This document shows, one piece after another, positions 42,795 through 53,317 of a DNA stretch of 64,000 nucleotides. The translations under genes and the position numbers were made by a program. Numbering within the stretch: the first letter of the stretch is position 1; the number at the start of each line of letters is the position of its first letter. The DNA is from Pedobacter glucosidilyticus (GTDB taxonomy: Bacteria > Bacteroidota > Bacteroidia > Sphingobacteriales > Sphingobacteriaceae), in contig NZ_DLHN01000035.1 in NCBI RefSeq assembly GCF_002483235.1, positions 1 to 64,000 of the forward strand, read 5' to 3'. The notes under the pieces are model-generated. The model ran no database searches and was not told where the DNA came from. It was given only the letters and a program-made list of their open reading frames with translations.

Positions 42795-45068
42795 ATGTTT
42801 AAACAAAAAAAACATGTTTTATTAATTATTTCACCCATCTTATTGTTTTTGGCCTGTCATCCTAAAACATCTGAAGTAAGGGAAAATAATTATTTGAATT
42901 TTGTTAATCCACTAATTGGTTCTGGCGGGCATGGACATGTTTTTGTAGGAGCTTCTGTGCCACATGGTATGGTGCAATTAGGACCTAATAATTTAACTAA
43001 AGGGTGGGATTGGTGTTCTGGTTATCATGATTCTGATTCTACCATTATAGGTTTTGCGCAAACACATCTAAGTGGTACTGGTATAGCAGATTTGGGAGAT
43101 ATAATCTTTATGCCAGTGGGTAAGCTGCCTTCTCGGCCTATGAAAGATACGGCAAGTTTTGCAAAGACTTATTTCTCTACGTTTGATAAAAGTACAGAAA
43201 TTGCAAAGCCTCATTATTATCAGGTTAAACTTAAGCGTTATCAAATAGAAGCAGAGCTTACTGCCAGCCAAAGAGTTGGTTTGCAGCGATATCACTTTCC
43301 TAAAAATAGTGAAGCCAACGTTATCGTGAATCTTGAGGAAAGTGTACAATCTATCCTTTCCAGAAAAGGAACCTTAGATGCAGGTATTAAAATTTTGAAT
43401 GATACTACTATATCCGGTTACCGTATTTCTGATGAATGGGCAAAAGACCATAAGGTTTATTTTACTACAGTTTTCTCTAAACCCATTTTAAAACATCAAA
43501 TTTTATCAGGTGCAGATACCGTAAATGCTAAAGAAGCAAATGGGATTAGGCTCAACACCATATTAAATTTTGAAAATGATAACCAACCTCTTTTGTTAAA
43601 AACAGGTATTTCTTATGTATCTGAGGCTGGAGCAGCATTAAATTTAAAAACTGAGATGCCAAGTTGGGATTTTGAACAAACTAAAGCTAAGGCAGAGGAA
43701 GCCTGGAATAAATCACTATCTACATTTGATTTTGAAGCGCAAGATTCAACCATTGTTACGCAATTTTATACCGCATTATATCATTCGCAAATAGCTCCAT
43801 CTGTGTTTAGTGATGTAAATGGAGACTATCGTGGTGCAGATGGTAAGATATACCAAGCAAAAGGTTTTACACCTTATACCATTTTTTCTTTATGGGATAC
43901 CTATCGGGCTGTACACCCCTTGTATACTTTAACAGATGAGCGTGTTGCTGACTATGCTAATAGTTTATTAGCTATTCAAGAGCAGCAAGGTACTATGCCT
44001 GTATGGCCTCTGGTTGGAAACGAAACGGGTACTATGGTAGGTTTTCATTCTATCCCAGTGGTTGTAGATGCCTATTTAAAGGGTTTTAATCTTAATCAAG
44101 AAAGGGTTTGGAATGCAATTAAAGGATTTGAAGACTATAATCAATTAGGCTTAAAAGATACACGCAAGCAAGGTTATATTTCTGCTGATCAAGAACCTTG
44201 GTCTGTTGCTAAGGGTTTAGAATATGCTATAGATAGTTATGCTATAGCAAAATTTGCTGCGCAAACAGGCAAAAAGGAGGTTTTCAAAACTTATTTTAAA
44301 TCATCTCAGAATTATAAAAATTACTTTGATAAAAGTACAGGTTTTATGCGTGGAAAGTTATCTGATGGTAGCTGGCGGGCAAATTTTAATCCGTATCACA
44401 GCATACACATGGAGGATGATTATGTTGAAGGTAATGCTTGGCAGTATACCTGGTTGGTGCCACATGATGTTGAAGGATTGATAAACGTATTTGGAGGCGA
44501 AAGTAAATTTATTACCAAGTTAGATAGCCTTTTTACAGTTAAATCAGATTTAAATGAAGGTGCTTCTATAGATATTACAGGTATGATAGGGCAATATGCT
44601 CATGGAAACGAGCCTAGCCATCATATTCTATATTTATACCCTTTTGTAGGGCAACAATGGAAAACAGCAGAAAAGGTTCGTGAAGTTTTTGATAAATTTT
44701 ATAAAGCCACGCCTAATGGTTTAATAGGTAATGAAGATTGTGGACAGATGTCTGCATGGTATATTTTCTCATCTATGGGTTTTTATCCTGTAAATCCGGT
44801 TAACGGAATGTTTGTTTTCGGGTCTCCATTGGCAGATAAAATAAATATTACGCTTAATAATGGTAAAAAATTCAAAATTATTGCACTTGATAATAGTGCA
44901 ACTCATAAATATATACAATCAGTTAAACTCAATGGCAAAGCATATACAAAATCTTACATCATGTATGATGATATCATGAACGGTGGAACATTAGAATATA
45001 CCATGGGTAGTAAGCCAAACAAAACTTTTGGTTTAGCCAAAACAGATAGGCCAGTATCCAATCCTTAA
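42795..45068 (+). CDS. GH92-family glycoside hydrolase (alpha-mannosidase type)
   Basis: This 757-residue protein has a lipoprotein signal (lipobox LFLAC, Cys21). The family GH92 layout follows: an N-terminal beta-sandwich beginning NFVNPLIGSGGHGHVFVGASVPHGMVQLGP, then a catalytic (alpha/alpha)6 barrel with SLWDTYRAVHPLY, GTMPVWPLVGNETGTMVGFHS and GNEPSHHILYLY, and the C-terminal NEDCGQMSAWYIFSSMGFYPVNP block. GH92 enzymes are calcium-dependent exo-alpha-mannosidases; some members uncap mannose-1-phospho-6-mannose. It should act at the outer membrane or in the periplasm, trimming mannose from the glycan taken up by the following SusCD pair. Confidence 0.93.
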   Translation: MFKQKKHVLLIISPILLFLACHPKTSEVRENNYLNFVNPLIGSGGHGHVFVGASVPHGMVQLGPNNLTKGWDWCSGYHDSDSTIIGFAQTHLSGTGIADLGDIIFMPVGKLPSRPMKDTASFAKTYFSTFDKSTEIAKPHYYQVKLKRYQIEAELTASQRVGLQRYHFPKNSEANVIVNLEESVQSILSRKGTLDAGIKILNDTTISGYRISDEWAKDHKVYFTTVFSKPILKHQILSGADTVNAKEANGIRLNTILNFENDNQPLLLKTGISYVSEAGAALNLKTEMPSWDFEQTKAKAEEAWNKSLSTFDFEAQDSTIVTQFYTALYHSQIAPSVFSDVNGDYRGADGKIYQAKGFTPYTIFSLWDTYRAVHPLYTLTDERVADYANSLLAIQEQQGTMPVWPLVGNETGTMVGFHSIPVVVDAYLKGFNLNQERVWNAIKGFEDYNQLGLKDTRKQGYISADQEPWSVAKGLEYAIDSYAIAKFAAQTGKKEVFKTYFKSSQNYKNYFDKSTGFMRGKLSDGSWRANFNPYHSIHMEDDYVEGNAWQYTWLVPHDVEGLINVFGGESKFITKLDSLFTVKSDLNEGASIDITGMIGQYAHGNEPSHHILYLYPFVGQQWKTAEKVREVFDKFYKATPNGLIGNEDCGQMSAWYIFSSMGFYPVNPVNGMFVFGSPLADKINITLNNGKKFKIIALDNSATHKYIQSVKLNGKAYTKSYIMYDDIMNGGTLEYTMGSKPNKTFGLAKTDRPVSNP

Positions 45069-45121
45069 AAATTAAACCTAATTATTATGAAATATCTCAA
45101 ACTCTTTAAACTAATCAATAA

Positions 45122-48100
45122 ATGTTAAACCAAATGAAAAGAACCATAACGCTTATCTTATTCCTTTTGGTAGCTGCTGTATATGTACATGCACAAAGCA
45201 CTATGTTAAAAGGAACAGTATCCGATGAAGTAGGTGCTTTACCTGGAGTTTCTGTTACAATAAAAGGAACTCAGAAAGGCACCACGACAGACCAGCAAGG
45301 AAATTTCCAGTTAGCAGTAGAAAATGGTCAATCCATTGTTATTTCTGCTATAGGTTATGAACCTCAGACTATTGTTTTTTCTGGTCAACAAAATTTAAAT
45401 GTAAATTTAAAATCAGTTTCTATTGCTTTAAATGAGACTGTTGTTGTAGGTTATGCTACACAAAGAAAGGCAACGCTAACAGGGTCAGTATCTGCTATTA
45501 CGGGTACAGAACTTAATACACGTAGTGTTGCATCTTTGTCTACAGCATTACAAGGTAAGTTACCAGGGGTAACGGTACAGCAAGAATCTGGGCAACCTGG
45601 TGCTGATGGATCAAGAATCAGGATTAGAGGAGTAGGCTCTATCAATTCAAATACTGATCCTTTGGTTTTATTAGATGGTATTGAAACCAACATCAACCAA
45701 ATTGATATGAACACGGTTGAATCTGTTTCTGTACTAAAGGATGCAGCATCTGCTTCTATTTATGGGTCTAGAGCTGCTAATGGTGTTATTTTAATTACCA
45801 CCAAAAAAGGTAAGGCAGGTACTATTACAACCAGTTATAATGGCTACTCAACCTTACAAAGACCAACAAATTTGCCAGATCCTGTAAGTGCTTATGAATA
45901 TTTACAGGCAGAGCTTAATGCGTTTGACAATGCTGGCATTACGGTATCTCCAACTCAAAGACAGCAACAGTTACAATTGATTGAAGAACAACGTACTTTA
46001 AAGCCTGATAACTGGAATAGATATGATACCGATTGGAAGAACGAAACTATTTCGAATAATTCCTTAATGCAAAACCATAACGTATCTATTAGCGGTGGTA
46101 GTGATAAAATATCATTCTTTGGTTCTGGTACTTTTTTAGGGCAAGACGGATTAATTCCTAATAATAATTTCAATCGTACTAATTTAATGCTTAATGCTGA
46201 TGCAAAGATTAAGCCTTGGGCTACTTTTTCATTAAATACTTCATTAAGACAATCAAATGAATTAAGACCTGGATTAGGTACTCCAAAAAATATTATTGGT
46301 AAAGCTTTATATATGCTACCAACTCTTTCTGCTGCCAGAGAGTTAGATGGTAATTGGGGTTATGGTAAAAATGGTGATAACCCTACTGCTGCGGCTTATG
46401 CTAGTGGAGAGAATAGAAATAAATCTTCGGAGTCTATTGTAAACGGAACTTTAACTTTAACGCCCGCTAAAGGTTTTGAGGTATTAGGACAATACTCTTT
46501 AAGAACCGTTACCGGTAGAAATAGAAGTTTAATTATTCCTTATACAGTTTCTTTAAAGGGACAAGTTTTGGGTCAATTTCCTGCACAAGATGGCTTAACG
46601 GAAAGCTGGAACCAAACTGTTCGTAATTTTTATAGATTTCAAACTTCTTATACCAAAAGCATTAATAAACATAATGCTAAAATCATTGCTGGTTATCAAG
46701 CAGAGGATAATACCAATACTTCGTTTTTTGGAGCTAAACAAGGCTTCACTTTAGGACGTTATTATTTAAATAATGGTTTAGGTGCATCAGCTACTTCTGG
46801 CGGTGGCGCTAATGAGTGGGCTATGGAATCTTACTATGGTCGTATCAATTATGATTTTAGCCAAAAATATTTGCTAGAAATTAATGGTAGATATGATGGT
46901 TCTTCCCGATTTAGAGGGGATAATATCTGGGGCTTTTTCCCTTCAGCCGCCGCAGGATGGGTAATTTCTGAGGAGAACTTCTTAAGCAAAAGTAAAAGTT
47001 GGATTGATTTATTAAAGCTAAGAACTTCTTACGGATTGCTAGGTAATCAGGATATAGGTAATTATCCATTTGCAGCAACCATCAATAATGGATATAGTTA
47101 TTACTTAGGAGACGGAAAAGAGCTGGCAGATGGGGTTGCACAAATTGCACTTGCTAATCCTGATATTTCATGGGAATCATCAACTCAATTTAACGTAGGT
47201 ATTGATGGAAGTTTTTTTAGGGATAAACTAACAGTTACGGCAGAATATTACATTAGAACCATCAATGACATGTTATTACGCTTTCCTCCACCTTATTATG
47301 CCGGTTTACAGCCTGCATTTACCAATGCAGGAAGTATGGAAAATAAAGGATGGGAAATTTCTTTAGGCTATCGAAATAAAATTAAAGACTTTAATTACGG
47401 TATTACTGTTACGTTAAATGATAACCGTAACGAAATCACTGATTTAAATGGCTTAAATTCTCAAGACCGTACGCAAGTTGTAGGTTATCCTAACAATGGT
47501 ATTTGGGGTTATTTATCAGACGGTTATTATGTTGATTTAGATGATGTAGCTAACTCACCTAAGTTAAGTGGTGCGGCTCGTCCTGGGTTTGTTAAGTACA
47601 AAAAAATATTCCAAGGTGAAGGTGTAGATCCATTATTGATTGATCAAAGAGATCAGGTGTATCTAGGCGATCCTTTTCCACATTATGAGTATGGTATAAA
47701 CTTAACCGCAAGCTACAAAAACTTTGATTTTATAGCTTTCATACAAGGTATAGGTCAACGTTCGGCATTTTTAAGTGGTGTAGGTTTAAGACCATTTGCT
47801 AATGGTGCTAACTTATTCCGTCATCAGGTTGATTATTGGACACCTGAAAATCCTAATGCAGAGTATCCAATCTTAGTTCCAGAGGCAAACTCTGCTGACA
47901 ACTTTGTAAGGTCTGATAAATGGGTGAGAAATGCGGCTTATGGCAGGTTAAAAAATGTTGTATTAGGTTATACCTTACCTAAGCAACTTTCCCAAAAATT
48001 AAAACTTAATAATTTAAGATTTTATATCAGTGGGCAGAACTTATTTACCCTAAGCAATTTTTATGACGGTTATGATCCAGAGGTTACCTATGATGGTTCT

Positions 48101-48163
48101 GTAGGAGGGGAGTTTTACCCAATCATGCAAACCTACACTTTTGGTCTTAATATGAATTTTTAA
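45122..48163 (+). CDS. SusC/RagA-type TonB-linked outer membrane protein
   Basis: This 1013-residue transporter has a signal peptide ending near residue 25 (VHAQ), a carboxypeptidase-regulatory-like domain (about 28-103), a plug with GSRIRIRGVGSINSNTDPLVLLDGIE and VSVLKDAASASIYGSRAANGVI, and a beta-barrel to the C-terminal LNMNF. It has no STN domain, unlike the SusC at 23867, so this locus is not run by an ECF sigma pair but more likely by the ROK protein. ATG at 45134 (MKRTITLIL) is an equally good start. It is followed by susD after 19 bp. Confidence 0.95.
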   Translation: MLNQMKRTITLILFLLVAAVYVHAQSTMLKGTVSDEVGALPGVSVTIKGTQKGTTTDQQGNFQLAVENGQSIVISAIGYEPQTIVFSGQQNLNVNLKSVSIALNETVVVGYATQRKATLTGSVSAITGTELNTRSVASLSTALQGKLPGVTVQQESGQPGADGSRIRIRGVGSINSNTDPLVLLDGIETNINQIDMNTVESVSVLKDAASASIYGSRAANGVILITTKKGKAGTITTSYNGYSTLQRPTNLPDPVSAYEYLQAELNAFDNAGITVSPTQRQQQLQLIEEQRTLKPDNWNRYDTDWKNETISNNSLMQNHNVSISGGSDKISFFGSGTFLGQDGLIPNNNFNRTNLMLNADAKIKPWATFSLNTSLRQSNELRPGLGTPKNIIGKALYMLPTLSAARELDGNWGYGKNGDNPTAAAYASGENRNKSSESIVNGTLTLTPAKGFEVLGQYSLRTVTGRNRSLIIPYTVSLKGQVLGQFPAQDGLTESWNQTVRNFYRFQTSYTKSINKHNAKIIAGYQAEDNTNTSFFGAKQGFTLGRYYLNNGLGASATSGGGANEWAMESYYGRINYDFSQKYLLEINGRYDGSSRFRGDNIWGFFPSAAAGWVISEENFLSKSKSWIDLLKLRTSYGLLGNQDIGNYPFAATINNGYSYYLGDGKELADGVAQIALANPDISWESSTQFNVGIDGSFFRDKLTVTAEYYIRTINDMLLRFPPPYYAGLQPAFTNAGSMENKGWEISLGYRNKIKDFNYGITVTLNDNRNEITDLNGLNSQDRTQVVGYPNNGIWGYLSDGYYVDLDDVANSPKLSGAARPGFVKYKKIFQGEGVDPLLIDQRDQVYLGDPFPHYEYGINLTASYKNFDFIAFIQGIGQRSAFLSGVGLRPFANGANLFRHQVDYWTPENPNAEYPILVPEANSADNFVRSDKWVRNAAYGRLKNVVLGYTLPKQLSQKLKLNNLRFYISGQNLFTLSNFYDGYDPEVTYDGSVGGEFYPIMQTYTFGLNMNF

Positions 48164-48182
48164 TCACTAGAGCTAAAGAAAA

Positions 48183-50063
48183 ATGAAAAATAAAATAGTT
48201 AAAAGCGGTTTTGCAATAGTATTGATTGCATTGCTAACAGTTTCTTCTGGCTGTCAGAAAGATTATTTAGATAGACAACCTTTGAGCGAATATTTATCAT
48301 CTAATTTTTATAATAATGAAGGTGCTATAGCACAAGGGGCAAATGGCTGCTATATGATGTTGAAATTGAATCACGCGGCTCCAAATAGTAGTTTAATTCC
48401 TTTTTCAATTTTATGGGATATGTATACACCTTTTGGAATTGAAAGGGCTGATAATAGTTCTATTGGTGTAGGTAATCTAGATCTTAGAACTAATTTCCCT
48501 ATTGAGTTAACGTATGCCAATTTGTATACTGCTGTTGCCAGATGTAATTCTGTTATTAGTGGTGCCGAGCCATTTTACGATGATTTAAATGACCAAGCAA
48601 AGCAATATGTTAGTGAGGTTAGGGTGTTAAGGGCTTATTTTAATATCTTGTTAGTTAGCCTGTTTGGAGATATACCTTATTTTGAACAACCAGTTACTGA
48701 GGCACAAATTAGAGAACTAACACGTACACCTTGGGAAACTGTGGTAGAAAGAGTAATAGCTGATTTAGATGAGGCATCAGTTAATCTTCCTTGGATAGCC
48801 ACAGAGTTTGGTAGGGTTGATAAATCAGTAGCATTTGGTTTAAAGGCCAGAATTGCTTTGTATGCGGCATCATGGCATAAATTTGGTTTTGGCAGAGATG
48901 CAGTTAAAGACCAAACTAAAGCTACTGCATATTTTAGAATATCAGCAGATGCTGCTAAAAGAGTTATGGATGAAAGTGGTCGTGGGTTGGCTAATAATTA
49001 TAATGAGATTTTTACTAGAGTTGGACAGCTTAAACCAGATGTGAAAAGAGAAACTATGATGTTTATGATGTTCTCTGATGTAGGAGAAAGAAATTACCAT
49101 TATATGTCTTTTGGTGAGCATGTGCGTATGATTGGTCAAAGTGGAAGATTCCCTACTCAGCAATTGGTAGATACTTATGAAACCATCAACGGTAAACGAA
49201 TAGATGAAGCTGGTTCAGGCTATAATCCACGTAATCCTTTCGTAAATAGAGACCCGAGGTTAAAAGCTACGATTTACACTCAAGGAGATACTATTATTGG
49301 TAATACAGGTAGCAATAAGCGTAAGTTTTTAATGCAAATTTATAACCCTCGTACAACGGAGTTTGATGCTCAAAATAACCCTAGATTGGTTGATAATACA
49401 GATTATGTTGGAGCAGTTGCTGCATTTGGCTATGTACAAAGTGGAGTAGGTTTTGCGTGGAAAAAATATAATCATTTTGATGATGAAGTAACTTCACAGG
49501 CAACCTATAACATTATGATTATGCGTTATGCTGAAATTCTTTTGACTTATGCTGAGGCAAAAATTGAATTGGGAGAGTTGGATGCTACCGTTACAGATGC
49601 TATAGACAGGGTTAGAGCAAGGGTTGGTATGCCTGGTATTTTAACAGCAGACCCTTCTAGGGCAGGTAATCAGGATAAAATGCGCCAAATAGTACGTAGA
49701 GAGCGTAAAGTAGAGTTAATGAAAGAATCACTTTATTTCTTTGATATGCGCCGTTGGAGATTAGGAGCGTTACAAAATGCAGAACCTACTTACGGTTATC
49801 CTTTAGCTACAGGTGTAAACCCTGCAACCAATACGTATCCAAATGGTTATGACCAAGCCACGCCAGACATGGTGCCTTCATTTGGTGGTCCAGGTTCAGA
49901 ACGTGATTTAAATGATGTAGCCAGTTATGCTGCATTTGCCAATAAGTTGAGAAGCAGAGACAGAGATCGCCGATGGGAAGATAGATTTTACTTATGGCCA
50001 ATACCACAAACTGAAGTTAATAAACAGCCTACTTTAGGGCAAAACCTAGGATACGGAAATTAA
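48183..50063 (+). CDS. SusD/RagB-family glycan-binding lipoprotein
   Basis: This 626-residue surface lipoprotein has a signal ending in the lipobox SSGC (Cys24). The body has the SusD family features KQYVSEVRVLRAYFNILLVSLFGDIPYF in the TPR-like half, TYAEAKIELGEL, and MRQIVRRERKVELMKESLYFFDMRRWRLG near the C-terminus. Together with the preceding SusC it forms the capture-and-import complex for the glycan. It is larger than the first SusD in this window, as is usual for glycan-binding members. Confidence 0.94.
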   Translation: MKNKIVKSGFAIVLIALLTVSSGCQKDYLDRQPLSEYLSSNFYNNEGAIAQGANGCYMMLKLNHAAPNSSLIPFSILWDMYTPFGIERADNSSIGVGNLDLRTNFPIELTYANLYTAVARCNSVISGAEPFYDDLNDQAKQYVSEVRVLRAYFNILLVSLFGDIPYFEQPVTEAQIRELTRTPWETVVERVIADLDEASVNLPWIATEFGRVDKSVAFGLKARIALYAASWHKFGFGRDAVKDQTKATAYFRISADAAKRVMDESGRGLANNYNEIFTRVGQLKPDVKRETMMFMMFSDVGERNYHYMSFGEHVRMIGQSGRFPTQQLVDTYETINGKRIDEAGSGYNPRNPFVNRDPRLKATIYTQGDTIIGNTGSNKRKFLMQIYNPRTTEFDAQNNPRLVDNTDYVGAVAAFGYVQSGVGFAWKKYNHFDDEVTSQATYNIMIMRYAEILLTYAEAKIELGELDATVTDAIDRVRARVGMPGILTADPSRAGNQDKMRQIVRRERKVELMKESLYFFDMRRWRLGALQNAEPTYGYPLATGVNPATNTYPNGYDQATPDMVPSFGGPGSERDLNDVASYAAFANKLRSRDRDRRWEDRFYLWPIPQTEVNKQPTLGQNLGYGN

Positions 50064-50096
50064 CAGACCTGTTTTACAGATATAAATAATAAAATT

Positions 50097-51908
50097 ATGA
50101 AAAGTATAAATTCTTTAACCACTAAGGTTGCTTCATTGCTACTGCTGGTAATGATTGCATTTAGTGCTTGCGAAAAAAAGGATGAGCTGGATAGGCTGTA
50201 TGAGGGAGCTAAAATTGTAGGTGTAAAAGTTGATGGGCAATTGTATCTACCTACTTACACTAATAATGATGTTTTAGTTACCGTTCCGGCTGGTAGAGAT
50301 TTGTCTAAAGCAAAAGTACAGGTATTGGTTGCTAATGGAAATCTGCAAAATTTTAATAATGACGAGATTATGGATGTGCGAAAGCCCTTACCCCTTACTT
50401 TACTTGGCAGTGATGGTGAAAGGTTAGACGTTGTTTTAAAAATTCAATCGCCACCATCTTTATCTAATCTTATTGTAGAAGGATTAACCATTCCGGCATC
50501 AAATATTTTCTTCAGCGCAAATTCTTTAATTGTACAGGTTCCAGAAAATACCAACTTAACTAACCTTAAAGTAACTTTGGGTTTTGTAAACGGTACTTTA
50601 CAGGATTTTACAAACGGAGTTGCAGCAGATTATACGAACCCTAGAACCTTTAGAATTCTAGGTGTTGATGAAAGCACTATTTACAATTACGATTTTATTA
50701 TTACTTCAGAAGAAGTAGGGCCAGCTTCTGTAAGATCAATGACTATAAATGGTATTGCAACAGACTCAGTAGTTGTTGTTGCACCATCTACATTGGTGCC
50801 TTATGTAAAAGGTTTAACAGATTTTTCTAATTCTACCGTTACTATAAGTGCTGGTTTTGGAAACCGTATAGACCCTACATTTACAGGTACTAATCTTAAT
50901 TTGTTGACAGGAACTTCGAAAGTGAAAATAACAGGTACAGATGGTATAGAAAAGGAATTCACTATTGGTGTACCTAAGTTATCTTTAACACCAATATTTG
51001 AGAGGTCTTATGCTAGTTTTGGCTTCCCAATAAATGATTTAACGGGTGTAGCTATTAGTGGAAACAATATTATTGTTCCTAACTACTCGGCAACTCCACC
51101 TACTGTTGTTGGTCCAAATTACTATAATTTAGCAGGTGTACAACAAGGTGTTCTTAACAGAACAGGAACTACCATAGCAAACAGTATTCGTAAGATAGCT
51201 ACAGATAGTAAAGGTGTTATTTTAAGTGTTTCTTTGGGCTTAACAACTGCTGACCAATTTATTTATAAATGGGATAATGTAACTTCTGCCCCAGTGCCTT
51301 ATATCACATATTCATCTGCATCATTAGGTTTGGGAGCTACAGCATTTAGAGCTGCAGGTATTAATGTTCAAGGTAGTTTAGATGGAAATGCTATTATTAC
51401 TGTTGGAAGAGCGCAAAGTACAGATGTTTTTGTTTGGACGGTTACAGGAGGTGTCTTAAACCCTACACCAACTAAATTAACACATCCTATAGCTAGCCCT
51501 GGTTTTTATTTTAGTTTAGAACCTATGCCAATAGGTACATCAGGTTATATAGGTACGCTTACGAGTGCTGCCTTTAATGGTATTGTAAGCTTAACTGGTA
51601 CTTTAGGAGAAATAAGCAGAGTACCTAGTACCCAAACAACGGATGCTAAAGTATTTAGACATAATGGTAGAACTTATCTGGCGTATACCGTATTTGTGCC
51701 AAATAGAGGTGCTGCTTTTAGGGTTTCTGATATTACTGATAATCAATTGGCATCTATACAAAATCCAATTATGGACGTTTTAATGCCATCTACTCAGGCC
51801 AACGGAAATTTAACCATGGATGCAGATATGGCCATTATCAATGGTAAGTTACATGCGGTGTTTGTTTGTACCAATATTGGTATGCGTTTTTACCAATTAG
51901 AGCAATAA
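50097..51908 (+). CDS. Surface lipoprotein, DUF5018-like
   Basis: This 603-residue lipoprotein has a signal ending in the lipobox FSAC (Cys25). The N-terminal half holds tandem Ig-like strands (LDRLYEGAKIVGVKVDGQLYLPTY, then LSNLIVEGLTIPASNIFF, then VRSMTINGIATDS), a pattern I associate with DUF5018 in glycan loci. The C-terminal half from about residue 300 looks like a beta-propeller or DUF4623-like domain. Place directly after susD suggests an accessory surface glycan-binding protein (SusE/F-like role). A long hairpin follows. Confidence 0.7.
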   Translation: MKSINSLTTKVASLLLLVMIAFSACEKKDELDRLYEGAKIVGVKVDGQLYLPTYTNNDVLVTVPAGRDLSKAKVQVLVANGNLQNFNNDEIMDVRKPLPLTLLGSDGERLDVVLKIQSPPSLSNLIVEGLTIPASNIFFSANSLIVQVPENTNLTNLKVTLGFVNGTLQDFTNGVAADYTNPRTFRILGVDESTIYNYDFIITSEEVGPASVRSMTINGIATDSVVVVAPSTLVPYVKGLTDFSNSTVTISAGFGNRIDPTFTGTNLNLLTGTSKVKITGTDGIEKEFTIGVPKLSLTPIFERSYASFGFPINDLTGVAISGNNIIVPNYSATPPTVVGPNYYNLAGVQQGVLNRTGTTIANSIRKIATDSKGVILSVSLGLTTADQFIYKWDNVTSAPVPYITYSSASLGLGATAFRAAGINVQGSLDGNAIITVGRAQSTDVFVWTVTGGVLNPTPTKLTHPIASPGFYFSLEPMPIGTSGYIGTLTSAAFNGIVSLTGTLGEISRVPSTQTTDAKVFRHNGRTYLAYTVFVPNRGAAFRVSDITDNQLASIQNPIMDVLMPSTQANGNLTMDADMAIINGKLHAVFVCTNIGMRFYQLEQ

Positions 51909-51923
51909 CTTATCTCAACAATC

Positions 51924-51968
51924 ATAAGAGCTTGTTTCTAAAGCATTTTTTTAGAAACAAGCTCTTAT
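51924..51968. other. Long perfect hairpin, 19-bp stem
   Basis: A perfect 19-bp inverted repeat (51924-51942 / 51950-51968; left arm starts ATAAGAGCTTGTTTCT) has a 7-nt loop. The T-rich part is in the loop and no T run follows the stem, so it is not a standard terminator. It lies in the 86-bp space between the DUF5018-like gene and the first GHL10 gene and may stabilise the upstream mRNA end or attenuate read-through. Confidence 0.8.
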
Positions 51969-51994
51969 ATAACTAATTAAAAAATACAAACAAA

Positions 51995-53125
51995 ATGAAA
52001 TATTACATTTTAACATTAGCTTTTACCATATTTTTAGGTAGCTCTGCTTGCGAGAAAGAAATCAAAAGGCTGCCTACTAGTAACGTCAAAAAAGAAGTAC
52101 ATTTTGCCGGTACTTGGGTTACCAATGTAGCCAGTGATGCACTGAATTCAAGAGCTAATATTATACAAACAGTAGCTACTTGTAAAGCCAGTGGCGTTAA
52201 TAATATTTTTGTGGTGGTATGGAACCAGGGCAGAACTTTATATCCAAGTGATATTATGCAAAATACTTTTGGTGTAAGAATCATGGAAAGATTTGCTGGT
52301 AGAGACCCTTTACAAGAAATGATTGAAGAAGCGCATAAGGAAAACATAAAAGTACATGCTTGGTTTGAGTATGGTTTTGCGGCTTCAAACAACCAAAATG
52401 GAGGGTTAATTATTCAAACAAAACCAAATTGGGCAGCTAGAGACTTTAGTGGTAACCTATTAAAGAAAAATGGTTTTGAGTGGATGAATGCGTTTTTACC
52501 AGAGGTGCAGGATTTTATGACTTCCTTGATTTTAGAAGTAGTAAACAAGTATGATGTTGATGGTGTGCAAGGCGATGATAGATTACCAGCTTTACCTTCT
52601 GAAGGTGGTTATGATACTTATACTGTTAATTTATATAAAGCTCAGCACAATGGGGCTAATCCTCCGGCAGACTCAAAAAATGCAGCATGGTTAAATTGGA
52701 GATCTGATTTGTTAACAGAATATTGGGGTCGTGTATATCAGCAGGTAAAAGCCAGAAAACCTAATGTTATGGTTACTAATGCACCAAGTGTTCATCCTTT
52801 TGCAAAGAACGAATATTTGCAGGATTGGCCTGCTTGGTTAGATAAAGGCTACACAGATATGGTACTGCCCCAAGTTTACAGATATGACTTTGCTGCTTAC
52901 AGAGCTACTTTAGCACAACAGCTTACTTATCTAAAACCACAGTTTAAAACTAAGTTTTATCCTGGTATTCTGATGCAAAACGCTGATTATAATCCATCAG
53001 AGCAATTTGTTATTCAAATGATTAATGAAAATAGGGCTAGTGGCATCACTGGTGAAAGCTTTTGGTTTTTTGAAGGCATCAAAAAGTTTCCTAGCTATTT
53101 TGAAACTTATAACAAAGGAAAATAA
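51995..53125 (+). CDS. GHL10-family glycosyl hydrolase-like lipoprotein (copy 1)
   Basis: This 376-residue protein has a lipoprotein signal (GSSAC, Cys19) and one TIM-barrel-like domain of the glycosyl hydrolase-like 10 family (PF02638 type). Family-like blocks include the opening HFAGTWVTNVASDALNSR, KVHAWFEYGFA and the strand end VDGVQGDDRLPA near residue 190 with an acidic pair at the usual active-site position. E. coli DigH of this family cleaves denuded peptidoglycan strands, so an amino-sugar glycan is a plausible target. A clear paralogue is encoded 192 bp downstream. Confidence 0.82.
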   Translation: MKYYILTLAFTIFLGSSACEKEIKRLPTSNVKKEVHFAGTWVTNVASDALNSRANIIQTVATCKASGVNNIFVVVWNQGRTLYPSDIMQNTFGVRIMERFAGRDPLQEMIEEAHKENIKVHAWFEYGFAASNNQNGGLIIQTKPNWAARDFSGNLLKKNGFEWMNAFLPEVQDFMTSLILEVVNKYDVDGVQGDDRLPALPSEGGYDTYTVNLYKAQHNGANPPADSKNAAWLNWRSDLLTEYWGRVYQQVKARKPNVMVTNAPSVHPFAKNEYLQDWPAWLDKGYTDMVLPQVYRYDFAAYRATLAQQLTYLKPQFKTKFYPGILMQNADYNPSEQFVIQMINENRASGITGESFWFFEGIKKFPSYFETYNKGK

Positions 53126-53144
53126 CCTTAATATTAAAAGAAGT

Positions 53145-53205
53145 CTCTTATGAACAAAGATGTTAAGTGTTTCTCTTTGAGTGGAATTTAATATGTTCAT
53201 AAGAG
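53145..53205. other. Hairpin with 12-bp stem and long loop
   Basis: A perfect 12-bp inverted repeat (CTCTTATGAACA at 53145-53156, TGTTCATAAGAG at 53194-53205) encloses 37 nt. It lies 19 bp after the first GHL10 gene. No T run follows. With the hairpin at 51924 it brackets the first GHL10 gene. Confidence 0.7.
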
Positions 53206-53317
53206 TAAATGTTCTTATAAGTGAAGACGATAATATCCTGAATAGAGTAGAAGGATGAATACGGGCTTCATATTAACCTGATGCTGTTTGAGATTGAGAC
53301 AGCCTTATTTTTATGAT

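Noticed and set aside
39717..50063. Sialic acid (nan) utilisation locus
   Set aside because: Esterase, permease, epimerase and SusCD resemble nan loci of Bacteroides, but no sialidase and no N-acetylneuraminate lyase is present.
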